A stretch of 64,000 nt of DNA from Bergeyella_A cardium (GTDB taxonomy: Bacteria; Bacteroidota; Bacteroidia; Flavobacteriales; Weeksellaceae): assembly GCF_030012605.2 (NCBI RefSeq), contig NZ_CP114055.2; one strand, 5' to 3'. The position numbers were made by a program, and so were the translations under genes. The notes beneath the pieces are model-generated. The model did not search any database, was not told the origin of the DNA, and saw only the letters and a program-made list of their open reading frames with translations. The number at the start of each line of letters is the position of its first letter. Position 1 is the first letter of the stretch. Below, one piece after another: positions 33,985 through 43,509 of the stretch.

Positions 33985-34158
33985 AACAATGGCGCTTTAT
34001 ATTCATCAGTGGGAAACCTTACCACCTCCAAGTACGCTAAAATTACCAAAACCTCTCCCGATACCGCCCTCAGGGATATTAATGATTTGCTCCAAAAGGG
34101 TGTTTTAAAAAAATCCGAGTCAGGAGGTCGCAGTACCCACTATATCCTCAATAACTAA
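33985..34158 (+). pseudogene. C-terminal remnant of a Fic-family protein
   Basis: A 57-codon frame without a start codon (preceded by TGA) reads LTTSKYAKITKTSPDTALRD, INDLLQKGVLKKSESGGRST and HYILNN before a stop. This is the winged-helix tail typical of Fic/DOC AMP-transferase proteins, whose pattern is roughly SKxAKITKxSxDTALRDI, then KGxL, then GGRSTxYxL. The Fic catalytic core (HPFxxGNGR) is absent upstream, where only intergenic hairpins are found. It is a decayed fragment, probably of a lost accessory gene. The rest of 33860-34191 holds nothing else. Confidence 0.7.
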
Positions 34159-34191
34159 CCCGAGAGAATGCCCCTAGGGTTTGCTTTCGTT

Positions 34192-35259
34192 TTAATCCTC
34201 CTTCCCCTTTTTATTAAGAAACGCATCCCAGCCCTGTGCCGTGAGTTTGGAGAGCTCGTTACTCCCTCTTAGCACAAGGTAGCAGCCTTCGGAGGCTTCC
34301 GTAGCGTGCCCTATAATCGTAAAGTCGGGGTGGTTCTTTATTTTATCGTAGTCTGAAGGGGCAATCGTCATCAGCAGCTCATAATCCTCACCCCCAGAGA
34401 GTGCTGCGATGCTTGGGTTGAGGTTAAACTCATCTGCCGTCATTATCGTGAGCTCATCCATCGGTATTTTCTCCTCGTAGAGGCGGAAACCTATCTTGCT
34501 CTGGTCGGCGAGGTGAAGGATTTCGGAGGCGAGCCCATCGGATACATCAATCATCGCTGTGGGCTGTATGCCGAGCTCTTGGAGCTTAGCGCGGATATCC
34601 GTCCTCGCTTCGGGTTTTAGTTGCCTTTGGAGGATGTAGTCATAGCCCTCCATCTCGGGCTGCATATTCGGATTTACGAGGAATACCGAATGCTCCCGCT
34701 CCAGCACTTGCAGACCCATATACGCCCCTCCGAGGTCTCCCGTCAGTACGAGCAAGTCGTTCGGTTGTGCACCGCTTCGTTTCGTGAGGCTTTCCTTTTC
34801 TCCATAGCCTATTGCGGTAATGCTGATCACCAGCCCAGAATGAGAACTCGTCGTATCGCCTCCTACAACATCTACTCCGTAATGCTTGCAGGCGTGCTCG
34901 ATTCCTTCGTACAGCTCCTCGAAAGCCTCTACGGGGAACCTGTTAGACGCCGCAATCCCTACGAGAATCTGCGCAGGCACGGCATTCATCGCAGCAATAT
35001 CGCTCAGGTTGGCAACTACCGCTTTGTATCCCAAGTGCTTCAGTGGGGCATAGCCAAGGTTAAAGTGCACGCCTTCGGCAAGGATATCGGTTGTGATGGC
35101 AATCTCTCTGCCTTCTGCCGAGAGCAGTGCGGCATCATCGCCTATGCCTAAGATGGAGGAAGGCTGCTGGAGGCTAAACCTCTTGGTCAGGTGCTTAATG
35201 AGCCCAAACTCTCCGAGCTCGGAAACGGGGGTAAGTTGTGGTGATTTATCTTCGAGCAT
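34192..35259 (-). CDS. thiL: Thiamine-monophosphate kinase
   Basis: ThiL phosphorylates thiamine monophosphate to thiamine pyrophosphate with ATP, the last step of TPP synthesis. The 355-residue protein has the N-terminal GEFGLIKHLTKRF, the metal-binding GIGDDAALL and TTDILAEGVHFNL, the conserved NLSDIAAMNAVP, DVVGGDTTSS and VLTGDLGGAYMGL, and late DVSDGLASEI and LSGGEDYELL. All key acidic residues are present. It is slightly longer than the E. coli protein. Its own -7 box lies 20 nt upstream. Its product is the ligand of the riboswitch at 226-302. Confidence 0.96.
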   Translation of the reverse strand: MLEDKSPQLTPVSELGEFGLIKHLTKRFSLQQPSSILGIGDDAALLSAEGREIAITTDILAEGVHFNLGYAPLKHLGYKAVVANLSDIAAMNAVPAQILVGIAASNRFPVEAFEELYEGIEHACKHYGVDVVGGDTTSSHSGLVISITAIGYGEKESLTKRSGAQPNDLLVLTGDLGGAYMGLQVLEREHSVFLVNPNMQPEMEGYDYILQRQLKPEARTDIRAKLQELGIQPTAMIDVSDGLASEILHLADQSKIGFRLYEEKIPMDELTIMTADEFNLNPSIAALSGGEDYELLMTIAPSDYDKIKNHPDFTIIGHATEASEGCYLVLRGSNELSKLTAQGWDAFLNKKGKED

Positions 35260-35278
35260 TTCTTCTGTTTTAAGGCGC

Positions 35279-35286
35279 CAAACATA
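35279..35286 (-). promoter_or_regulatory. -7 promoter element of thiL
   Basis: The minus strand reads TATGTTTG (TAnnTTTG), 20 nt before the start codon. Confidence 0.55.
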
Positions 35287-35432
35287 CAGAATTTTTCTCT
35301 AATGCTTGTGGAGGAGGGGAGATAGAATTTCTTTTTTTACTTATCCCATAAACCAAAAAAAATCAAAATACAGCCCCCTACTTCATAAAAAGCAGGGGAT
35401 CGTTTTATTATAGAAGAAGGCTTCTCTAACTC

Positions 35433-35960
35433 CTAAGAGCGCAGCTGAATCTTCGTCCATTTCTTGGGTAGGAATACCGAAGGGTCTATATTCTCTGGGC
35501 GTGTAGGACTGTTTTTAAGGGTGTCTCGGGAGAGCATTTCGGTGCTCTGGGTCTTGTAATCAGAAAAGGCAGCGAGCACATCGTTTGGTGGTGAGGTCAT
35601 CTTCCTAATCATAGAATCTATCCAAACACCGAGTACGGCAACGGTAGCGCAGTGGGAGCCATCGGCGAGATAGAATCTGTGGATGAATTTATAGATGCCC
35701 GCATCTTCGGAAAGCCCTGCCAGCTCGAGGGAGACATAGACCTCCTGGTCGGTATAAATCTCCTGAAAGAAAAACACCTCCTCGTGGAGGATAACGGGCG
35801 CGATGCCCCATCGGTTCAGCTGTGAAAGCCCCATTTTGTGCTTGTTCATAAAGCCCATACGGGTCTGCGTACAGTAATCTGCATAGGCAGCGTTTGCGAG
35901 GCATCGGTTGGCATCTATATCGCTCCATCTCACCTCAAATTTATGGTAGTAGGTTGCCAT
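35433..35960 (-). CDS. Acyl-CoA thioesterase, hot-dog fold
   Basis: From the ATG at 35960 the protein has 175 residues and the 4-hydroxybenzoyl-CoA thioesterase/FatA-like pattern. It has HKFEVRWSDIDANRCLANAAYADYC (catalytic Asp in WSDID), then MGLSQLNRWGIAPVILHEEVFFFQEIYTDQEV. It hydrolyses acyl-CoA or acyl-ACP thioesters; the natural substrate is unknown. The frame is open to 36086, but a -7 box at 35988-35981 lies inside that extension, so the shorter start is chosen. Confidence 0.85.
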   Translation of the reverse strand: MATYYHKFEVRWSDIDANRCLANAAYADYCTQTRMGFMNKHKMGLSQLNRWGIAPVILHEEVFFFQEIYTDQEVYVSLELAGLSEDAGIYKFIHRFYLADGSHCATVAVLGVWIDSMIRKMTSPPNDVLAAFSDYKTQSTEMLSRDTLKNSPTRPENIDPSVFLPKKWTKIQLRS

Positions 35961-35980
35961 TGTGTGATGTTTTATGTGGT

Positions 35981-35988
35981 CAAACATA
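35981..35988 (-). promoter_or_regulatory. -7 promoter element of the thioesterase gene
   Basis: The minus strand reads TATGTTTG (TAnnTTTG), 20 nt before the preferred ATG. Confidence 0.55.
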
Positions 35989-36536
35989 CATATTTTTTTA
36001 CTAATATCTATAAGTGGTATTGATGGGTGATTGTTCTTCAATAAAAAGTATAAAAGTTCAGTATAAAATCTAAAATTTTCTTTCAAAAAGCAGTTTGTTT
36101 TTTGAAACTGTTGATTAATTTTTCTTTCTAAATGACGAAAATGGGAAACTTGTGTGAGATTTTGGGAGCTCTAAACACTTAAATTTAACTAAAAATAGGG
36201 TATTTTAACTAAAAATCTTAAATAAATTTTTCATCAATTATTTTATTGTATTTTCAGAATATAATGATAAAGTAAATGTGGTTTTTGTTAGTGATGTAAT
36301 AATTTAATATAGGTTTAAATAATAAATTATTATGTTTTTCATAGAATGTAGCATAAGATTGAGAATATTTATTATTGCTTTTTGTATATATGCTAATATT
36401 GTAAATATTGCTAATATATAATAAAATAATAATTATTTTATGTTTTTTAATATTAAAAATTTATTAAAATAAATAAAATTTTGTAGTATTAAAAATATTG
36501 TGTAGTATTGTCCAGTTAATTTTAAATGAATTAATA
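35989..36536. other. Very A+T-rich intergenic region upstream of the subtilase gene
   Basis: About 550 bp without a credible gene. From 36180 to 36530 it is almost all A and T, with runs that would bend or melt easily. No TAnnTTTG box is obvious within 100 bp of the subtilase start. It must hold that gene's promoter and may be a site for nucleoid-protein silencing or curvature-based control. Confidence 0.5.
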
Positions 36537-39500
36537 ATGAGAAAGTCTACATTAGAGTTCGGGTCATTTACCCGAAAATTGCCAGTAGCATTATGTTACT
36601 TATTTGCTACGGCAGTGTTTGCACAGAATGCCCAAGAGGTAAAGGTTCTTCAAAGCAAGACGAACCTAAAAGGATTGAATTTATTAGGCAAGCAATTCCG
36701 CAAAGGAACGCTAAGCAGAGCGCAGCTGGAGTCCAGAGCAAAGGAGATGAACATTCCGTTCACCACCGAGTTTGGAGGTAAGTTTTACCAGTTGCAAGGT
36801 TTTAACGCTAAGGGCTTCCCTTTGTACTATGTAACGAGCAATGCTGGAGCAGCAGAAGGTACGGGAGTTTCAAGGCTTCAGACGAGCCCAGGATTGGAAC
36901 TTCAAGGAGAAGGTATTGTTCTCCGTGAGTGGGATGGAGGAGCTGTAAGGCTTACCCACCAGGAATTTGGAGGAAGAGCCAAAATGGGTGATACCTCTAC
37001 ACGGCTTAATAGCCACTCTACCCATGTGGCGGGGACAATGGTTGCCAGTGGAGTAGATAAGAAAGCGAAAGGAATGGCACCAAAAGCAGAGCTTATCGCC
37101 TATGACTGGAATGATGATGAGGATGAAATGACAACAGCTGCAACTAACGGGGCACTTCTTTCAAATCACTCTTATGGTTATTTAGGAGGTTTTGAGTATG
37201 GTAACTGGTCAGGAGCTACAGGTTGGCACTGGTTAGGAACTGATGATGATACAGAATATGTAGGCTATGGACATTATGGAGAAACGGATGCTCAATGGGA
37301 TTTAATCTCAAAAAATGCTCCTTATTACTTGGCGGTAAAAGCAGCAGGTAACCCAAGAGGAGATGGTCCTGAACCTGGTGGAGCACACTATGTAAGAAAA
37401 TTAGAGAATGGTAAATTAGTATGGGCAAAATCTACAAAAGTTCGCCAAAAGAATGGGGGAGCCAATGGTTTTGATTGTATTAACCACGGTGCAACAGGTA
37501 AAAATGGGCTTATTATCGGAGCGGCTCATAAAATCCCAGGTGGCTACAAACAGCCAAGTGATGTAAAAGCAGCGAGTTTCTCAGCTTTCGGTCCTACCGA
37601 TGATGGTCGTATCAAGCCGGATTTAGCGGGGATAGGCGTAGGAGTTTATTCTACCACCTCCACCGGCGATAGCCAATATACCTCTTTGAGCGGTACCTCA
37701 ATGGCGTCTCCGAATGTAACCGGTTCACTCGCTTTATTACAAGAGCATCACAATAAACTCTACAGCTCGTTTATGAAATCTGCTACGCTAAAAGCATTGG
37801 CGATTCATACAGCAAATGAAGCTGGCGAACATCCGGGACCAGATTATCAGTTCGGTTGGGGACTTCTCAATACTTTTAAAGCTGCAGAAGTATTATCCAC
37901 CAAAAATAAATACTCAAAAGTAGAAGAGGTTACCTTAAATAATAATGGCACTTATACCCTAAAACTCACGGCAACGGGAAGTGCACCATTAGTTGTAACC
38001 ATTGTTTGGGATGATGCCGTAGTAGAGAAACTTCCAGATGCTACGCTTAACAACAGAGAATCCGTATTGGTAAATGACTTGGATTTACGAGTATCCGATG
38101 GAGCAACCACTTTCTTCCCTTGGAAATTAGATGTAAATAATCCAGCGAACGCTGCTACCAAAGGCGATAATACCAAAGACAATGTAGAGCAGGTAGTGAT
38201 AGAAAACCCGGTAGCAGGCAAGGAATACACCATCACCGTAAGCCATAAGGGTGACCTGAAAAAGAACGATGACCAGGGTAAATTAGTTCCTGCAGCTTCT
38301 CAAGACTTCTCTCTTATTGCAACGGGAATTAACAATGGTGTATCAAAAGACTTGGCATTAAAATCCGTATCCTTACCACCAGCTAAGGAGTATACAAACC
38401 AAACGCCAGTAACGGTAGAGGTAGAGAACTTAGGAAGTGCATCTGCAACAGGAGCTAAACTTAAATACAAACTCGTAAATGTAGACAATGGTAATGCCGT
38501 AGAGCATACAGGAGAAGTAGCATTAGAAGAAGTAGCACAAGGAAAGACGCTTAGCAAGTCGTTTAATGTAGATTTATCCAAATCATTTGTGAATTACAAT
38601 GTAGAGGTAGAAGTAGTATTTGTGGGAGATGAGGTAACGATGAACAATACTGCATCAGTAAGTGCGTATGGGGTAGTTGCATCAGTAGAGAATCCGGGCG
38701 AGTCTCATTTCTTCGGTTTTGAGGAAGACTTCGAGAAGAGCGGCTGGGTATCTAAGGATGTAGATGGAAATGGAAGAACCTGGATGAAATATACAGATGC
38801 AGACTTAGCAAATACAGGAAAGAGCTTTGCGGTGAACTTCCCTAATAGAGCAAAAGGTACAGACGATTGGTTATTCTCCAACCCTATCAAGGTGAAAGCA
38901 GGTAAGCTCTATATGCTGGAGCTCTACGCAGGTAGATTCCAGAATGATGAAGAAAATCTTGAATTCTTCTATGGTGATAGCCCGGAAGTATCAGCAATGA
39001 CCAATAAGTTAGGAGATAAATTAACCCTTGCTCCAAGTTATAATAAAGTAAATAGAGAATTTACTCCTACAAAAGATGGCGTCATTTATTTAGGCTTCCA
39101 CAATAAGATGGACGCCGATAAGGCCTCTTATGCTGTAGCAGTAGATGATGTATTGGTAAGATTTGCAGAAGGGAAACCATCAGCAGACTTTACAGTGGCT
39201 AAACCAAGAGTTAATTCTTATGAGACAGTTCAGCTTAATAATAATACAACAACTGCCTCTACTCAGCCAGCGACTTATGAATGGTCATTCAGCCCGAATA
39301 CAGTAGAGTATAAAGACGGTACAACAAGCACATCTAAAGATCCGAAAGTAAGATTTACAGAAGAGAAACAGTATTCAGTAACATTGAAGGCAACGAATTC
39401 TTCAGGTAATGATGTTAAGGAGAAAAAAGACTTTATCACTGTTAAGAATACGCCATCTCAAGCTAAATTTATCACTTCAGGAAATTCAATCTTTGAAACT

Positions 39501-40910
39501 GAAACGGTAGCATTTACTAATAAATCTACTGGTGATCCGCTTCCTACATCATTTGAATGGACGGTAACGCCAAGCGATAATACAGAATTTGTAAGTGGTA
39601 CTACTTCTACATCTAATAACCCAGTAGTTAAGTTTAATAAATCCGGAGACTATAAAGTTTCTCTAAAAGCAACTTCTCCACAAAACGAAACCACTGCTGA
39701 GGTAGATATAAAAGTAGCAGGAGTACATAATTCCGTGAAAGATCTTTCAGCTACTCAAGAGAATAACAAGGTAAATCTCAAGTGGGTAAGGCCTAATATG
39801 AACCCTTCCTATACCGAAGGATTTGAATCTGGAAAAATACCTACCGAGATGACAGTCTATGACAATAATGCAGATAAAATGAGCTGGATGATTTCTGCTT
39901 TTAATAAAGCAAGTGGAAATTATGGACTACTCAATTATGGTTGGTACTTCAGAAGTATGGATGTAGATGACTGGATCGTAACTCCTAAAATAAAAGGAGG
40001 AGCAGAAGTGCTTAAATATTTTGTGAAACACGACTATGTAGAAAGATATGATGTGTATGTAGTGAAAGCACCAGCTTCTGGTAAAGCACCAACGATAGAT
40101 GAAATCAAAGCAACAGGTGAAATTGTTTACAAGTTTGATGGAACTGAAAAAACTAAAGGTACATTTGTTGAAAGAGAAGTTGATATCAAAGAACACTCTA
40201 AGGATGACTTCTTCGTAGTGTTCCACCACAGAACTACAAAAGATGATGACGCTCTTCTCCTTGCATTAGATGATATCCAGATAGGATATAAAGATAATGT
40301 AAGCTCTGATAAGACAGTAGCTGCAAAACCATCTGATGAAGCATCTGTTGACTTGAAGCAAGTAGTAAGAGAAGGTACTAAGATTCTGAAATCTGGTGAT
40401 TTTGAAGATCCATACAAAGCAGAAGCACGAGAGCAAGTGCCAGTAGAGTTTGGAGCTACAGACCTTCCTAAACTTGAGAAGTATGAGATTGTGAGAAACA
40501 ATGTAAAACTCACCGATATCAATGACTATAACACATTGAAACACACAGATAATCTTACACAGACTGGTACTTATACCTACGATGTATACGCTGTGTACTC
40601 TGATGGTAAGAAGTCTGATAAGGCAAGTGTAACGATTGTTGTAGATAACCTTTCTGCTTCAGAGGTAGTGAAAGGTGGTCTGAAAATCTATCCAAACCCA
40701 TCCAATGGTAGATTTACTATCGAGCTTGGTAGTGGAACTTCTTCAGTTCAAGCACAGGTTTATGACCTTTCAGGTAAGCTACTCTTCAAGAAGGATTATA
40801 GCGGTAGCAGAGCTGATCTCGACCTTACCCACTATCCGAAAGGCGCATATCTATTGCACCTTACCAATAGCAAAGGTGAGAAGCAAACGGCTAAACTCAT
40901 CGTTCAGTAA
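36537..40910 (+). CDS. Large secreted S8 (subtilisin-like) protease with T9SS sorting domain
   Basis: The preferred ATG at 36537 gives 1457 residues and a clean signal peptide (KLPVALCYLFATAVFAQ). The S8 domain (about 110-460) has the Asp motif EWDGGAV (about 132), the His motif NSHSTHVAGTM (about 160) and the Ser motif SGTSMASPNVTG (about 388). Then come a CARDB-like domain (about 610-715), two MAM/cleaved-adhesin-like domains (FEEDFEKSGW, about 725; TEGFESGKIP, about 1095), two PKD-like domains (about 880-1070) and a T9SS type A tail (GGLKIYPNPSNGRFTIEL, PKGAYLLHLTNSKGEKQTAKLIV). It is probably a secreted or surface-bound degradative protease with adhesive modules. Confidence 0.92.
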   Translation: MRKSTLEFGSFTRKLPVALCYLFATAVFAQNAQEVKVLQSKTNLKGLNLLGKQFRKGTLSRAQLESRAKEMNIPFTTEFGGKFYQLQGFNAKGFPLYYVTSNAGAAEGTGVSRLQTSPGLELQGEGIVLREWDGGAVRLTHQEFGGRAKMGDTSTRLNSHSTHVAGTMVASGVDKKAKGMAPKAELIAYDWNDDEDEMTTAATNGALLSNHSYGYLGGFEYGNWSGATGWHWLGTDDDTEYVGYGHYGETDAQWDLISKNAPYYLAVKAAGNPRGDGPEPGGAHYVRKLENGKLVWAKSTKVRQKNGGANGFDCINHGATGKNGLIIGAAHKIPGGYKQPSDVKAASFSAFGPTDDGRIKPDLAGIGVGVYSTTSTGDSQYTSLSGTSMASPNVTGSLALLQEHHNKLYSSFMKSATLKALAIHTANEAGEHPGPDYQFGWGLLNTFKAAEVLSTKNKYSKVEEVTLNNNGTYTLKLTATGSAPLVVTIVWDDAVVEKLPDATLNNRESVLVNDLDLRVSDGATTFFPWKLDVNNPANAATKGDNTKDNVEQVVIENPVAGKEYTITVSHKGDLKKNDDQGKLVPAASQDFSLIATGINNGVSKDLALKSVSLPPAKEYTNQTPVTVEVENLGSASATGAKLKYKLVNVDNGNAVEHTGEVALEEVAQGKTLSKSFNVDLSKSFVNYNVEVEVVFVGDEVTMNNTASVSAYGVVASVENPGESHFFGFEEDFEKSGWVSKDVDGNGRTWMKYTDADLANTGKSFAVNFPNRAKGTDDWLFSNPIKVKAGKLYMLELYAGRFQNDEENLEFFYGDSPEVSAMTNKLGDKLTLAPSYNKVNREFTPTKDGVIYLGFHNKMDADKASYAVAVDDVLVRFAEGKPSADFTVAKPRVNSYETVQLNNNTTTASTQPATYEWSFSPNTVEYKDGTTSTSKDPKVRFTEEKQYSVTLKATNSSGNDVKEKKDFITVKNTPSQAKFITSGNSIFETETVAFTNKSTGDPLPTSFEWTVTPSDNTEFVSGTTSTSNNPVVKFNKSGDYKVSLKATSPQNETTAEVDIKVAGVHNSVKDLSATQENNKVNLKWVRPNMNPSYTEGFESGKIPTEMTVYDNNADKMSWMISAFNKASGNYGLLNYGWYFRSMDVDDWIVTPKIKGGAEVLKYFVKHDYVERYDVYVVKAPASGKAPTIDEIKATGEIVYKFDGTEKTKGTFVEREVDIKEHSKDDFFVVFHHRTTKDDDALLLALDDIQIGYKDNVSSDKTVAAKPSDEASVDLKQVVREGTKILKSGDFEDPYKAEAREQVPVEFGATDLPKLEKYEIVRNNVKLTDINDYNTLKHTDNLTQTGTYTYDVYAVYSDGKKSDKASVTIVVDNLSASEVVKGGLKIYPNPSNGRFTIELGSGTSSVQAQVYDLSGKLLFKKDYSGSRADLDLTHYPKGAYLLHLTNSKGEKQTAKLIVQ

Positions 40911-40938
40911 GGTAAGTTTTTCATAGCTTAATCATTTG

Positions 40939-40971
40939 AAAGCGGGTTAATATTCATTAACCCGCTTTTTT
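40939..40971 (+). terminator. Rho-independent terminator of the subtilase gene
   Basis: A perfect 13-bp stem (40939-40951 with 40956-40968), 4-nt loop, then a T-run. Confidence 0.85.
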
Positions 40972-41224
40972 ATTGCTTTTTTGGGGGAAATAAGGCTTTT
41001 TGGGCAGTGTTAAATTATTAAAAATGTAATGTTTTCATTGTTTTATTGCGAATAATTCGTGTGAAAGCGCTAACCTTTATGTCGGGAAGCTTTCAGCTCG
41101 CCTGAAAGCTCCAAAACCTTGTAAAGCCTCCCATCATTTTCTAAAAACGGAGAGAGGAAATCCTTTAACCTTAATTCTACTTAAAGAGAGGTGTTTTTTA
41201 AGGGAAATGGAAGCTATATTAAAA
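40972..41224. other. Intergenic region between two convergent genes
   Basis: No gene seen. A perfect hairpin without T-run (9-bp arms 41088-41096 and 41102-41110, 5-nt loop) is the only structure; it could be an RNA element or a decayed repeat. Confidence 0.45.
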
Positions 41225-41255
41225 TAAAAAAGCCACTTATTAGGAAAGTGGCTTT
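41225..41255 (-). terminator. Rho-independent terminator of the tail-specific protease gene
   Basis: On the minus strand, a 10-bp stem (41255-41246 with 41238-41229), 7-nt loop and a T-run, right after the stop codon. Confidence 0.8.
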
Positions 41256-41259
41256 GAGT

Positions 41260-43395
41260 TTATTTGGCTTTCTGCATATCGGTGATGATGTGTATGGCTT
41301 CTTCTACGAAGAGGTCTTTTTGCAGGTTTTTAATCCAGTTTTCGGTCTTTTTCTTAAAGGCCTCGTCTTTTTTCTCTCGCTCTATTTCTTCGGGGAAGAT
41401 GGAGAAGGTGAGGCCGTTTCTGAATTTATCCAAACTATTGAACTTCTCTATTTGAGCTTTTCGGGTTTTCATCAGCTGATCAAATTTCTTTTGATTGAGC
41501 GTAATGCTCTCTTCTTTATCCATCGCCTCTTTCCATTTGGAGGATTCCATCAGAAGCTGATAGGTTTTATTGGCATCTATTCTTTTAGAGCTTGCTTTTG
41601 AGAGCGTTTCTAGGTCTATTTCATTCACTTTCTTGAAAGGGGTTGGGGAGATTTTGTCCCAAGCGAGGGCATAGTCATCAAACCGCTCACCGATTTCTGC
41701 GTAGCTGAAGAAGTCTTTCATTTTAATATCAGCCTCTATGCCTTTTCTTTGGGTGGATTCCCCCGTTACGCGGTAGAATTTCTGTATGGTGAGTTTTAAT
41801 GAACCGAAATCATCAGAGGAGTTTAGGAATCTGTTGAGATCTACGAAGGTTTGTACTGTACCTTTTCCGAAGGATTGTGGGGAGCCTAAGATGATGGCTC
41901 TGCCATAGTCCTGCATTTGTCCTGCAAGAATCTCAGATGCAGATGCTGAGAATTCATTTTGCATAATGATGAGGTCACCCGTCCAGATAGGGTCTATGGA
42001 CTTGCTTTTATAGGTTTCGGTTTTGCCTTCTCCATCTTTTACCTGTACAAAAGCGCCAGACTTCATAAACAGCCCCATAATATCGCCCACCTCGGTGAGG
42101 GAGCCTCCGCCGTTGTTTCTAAGGTCAAGGATGATGCCTTCTATGTTCTGCTTTTTGAGCTTTAAAATCTCTGCTTTAATGTCATCAGAGGCATTTCTTC
42201 CTTTCTTATTTTCAAAATCTGCGTTAAAACTCGGTAGGTTGATGAGCCCGTATTTCTTACCATTGGGCGCATTGACGATGATGCTTCTTGCAAAGGTGTC
42301 TTCTATGGATACTTTTTCTCTGATGAGGGTTACTTCTTTTATGGATTTGTCTTTCTTCTCTACGGTGAGGGTTACTTTTGTTCCCAGCTCTCCACGGATG
42401 AGTCTTACGGCTTCATCTACGAGCATTCCAGAGACATTTACCGCTTCGGCAGAGGGTTTAGATTTTACTTTCAGGATTTTGTCTCCTGCGGTCAGCTGTT
42501 TAGACTTCCACGCAGGGGCGCCTATGGTAAGCTCTCCGAGGAAGAGGTTGCCTTTTTTCTCTTGAATAATAGCGCCAATACCGATGATTTCTCCCTTGAA
42601 AGAGGCATCAAAATCTTCTTTATTGGTCGGGGAGAAGTAGCTTGTATGTGGGTCAAACACCTCTGTATGGGCATTCATATAGACCGTAAACCAGTTCATT
42701 CTCTTTCTTTTCTTAAACCTGATAAAGTATTGGGAGATGTAGTCTTTCACTTCATCTGTAGCTTTTGTGAGTTTCTCTTGTGGTGAGAGTTTTTTCACAT
42801 TGATGGTATCCAATAGTTTGTTGGCAATCACGGAATCTTTCTTCTTTTGCTGGGCTTCCTCTTTGGCAGTGAGGGTTTCCATTTCTTGGAGGATATTAAA
42901 CTTGATGTATTTCTTCCATTCGTTATAGAGTTCCTGCTTGTTGGCAGGGTAGTTTTTCTTCTTGGAATCTAATATATATACATCGTTTTCATTGAGATTA
43001 ATAGGATTTTTGAGAATTTCTTGGGTTATTTTATCCACCTCATCTACTCGCTGATAGAGCCTATCGGTACTGAGTTTATAGAATGCCAGATTTCCCGTTT
43101 TGAAGTAGTCATCCAGCTTATCTTTATGTTGGTTAAACTCACTAATATCCTCTTTCATAAAGAATCTTTTCCCTGGGTCTATCATTTCAAGGTATTTATT
43201 ATAGACTTCTCGGGAGTAAGCGTCATTAATCGGTTTGGGGCTATAATGCCAGTATTGCAGGGTGTTCATTACACTCACCATAATGGTTCGCATTTTATCA
43301 TCGTCATTTTTAGGTGAGTTAAAGCAGAAAATAAGAGTAGTAAGAGGTAAGAATAAGAGGAGTTTGTTTAATCTCAGTTTCTTTATAAAATTCAT
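41260..43395 (-). CDS. prc: Carboxy-terminal (tail-specific) processing protease, S41 family
   Basis: Prc/Tsp cuts periplasmic proteins and peptidoglycan hydrolases from the C-terminus. The 711-residue protein has an N-terminal membrane or signal segment (LLLFLPLTTLIFCF; Cys possibly lipidated) and an N-terminal helical domain. It has a PDZ domain (about 240-350: FKGEIIGIGAIIQEKKGNLF, AGDKILKV), then the protease core with ILDLRNNGGGSLTEV, the nucleophile in NEFSASASEILAG (Ser about 480) and the general-base Lys in QSFGKGTVQTF (about 505). A Lys-rich DUF3340 C-terminal domain follows. It is monocistronic with its own promoter and terminator. Confidence 0.95.
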   Translation of the reverse strand: MNFIKKLRLNKLLLFLPLTTLIFCFNSPKNDDDKMRTIMVSVMNTLQYWHYSPKPINDAYSREVYNKYLEMIDPGKRFFMKEDISEFNQHKDKLDDYFKTGNLAFYKLSTDRLYQRVDEVDKITQEILKNPINLNENDVYILDSKKKNYPANKQELYNEWKKYIKFNILQEMETLTAKEEAQQKKKDSVIANKLLDTINVKKLSPQEKLTKATDEVKDYISQYFIRFKKRKRMNWFTVYMNAHTEVFDPHTSYFSPTNKEDFDASFKGEIIGIGAIIQEKKGNLFLGELTIGAPAWKSKQLTAGDKILKVKSKPSAEAVNVSGMLVDEAVRLIRGELGTKVTLTVEKKDKSIKEVTLIREKVSIEDTFARSIIVNAPNGKKYGLINLPSFNADFENKKGRNASDDIKAEILKLKKQNIEGIILDLRNNGGGSLTEVGDIMGLFMKSGAFVQVKDGEGKTETYKSKSIDPIWTGDLIIMQNEFSASASEILAGQMQDYGRAIILGSPQSFGKGTVQTFVDLNRFLNSSDDFGSLKLTIQKFYRVTGESTQRKGIEADIKMKDFFSYAEIGERFDDYALAWDKISPTPFKKVNEIDLETLSKASSKRIDANKTYQLLMESSKWKEAMDKEESITLNQKKFDQLMKTRKAQIEKFNSLDKFRNGLTFSIFPEEIEREKKDEAFKKKTENWIKNLQKDLFVEEAIHIITDMQKAK

Positions 43396-43444
43396 AAATC
43401 CTAAATGTATTTCGTTTGTAAGTTAATTTTAAAAAATGAATTAC

Positions 43445-43493
43445 CAAAAGTAAGATTTATTCTCATATAGCAAGTATTTTTTTGATATTTTTG
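43445..43493. promoter_or_regulatory. Divergent promoters of prc and surE
   Basis: Minus-strand TACTTTTG at 43452-43445 serves prc; plus-strand TATTTTTG at 43486-43493 serves surE, only 16 nt before its ATG. Both match TAnnTTTG. Confidence 0.55.
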
Positions 43494-43509
43494 CTCAAAT
43501 TTTTTTCAG

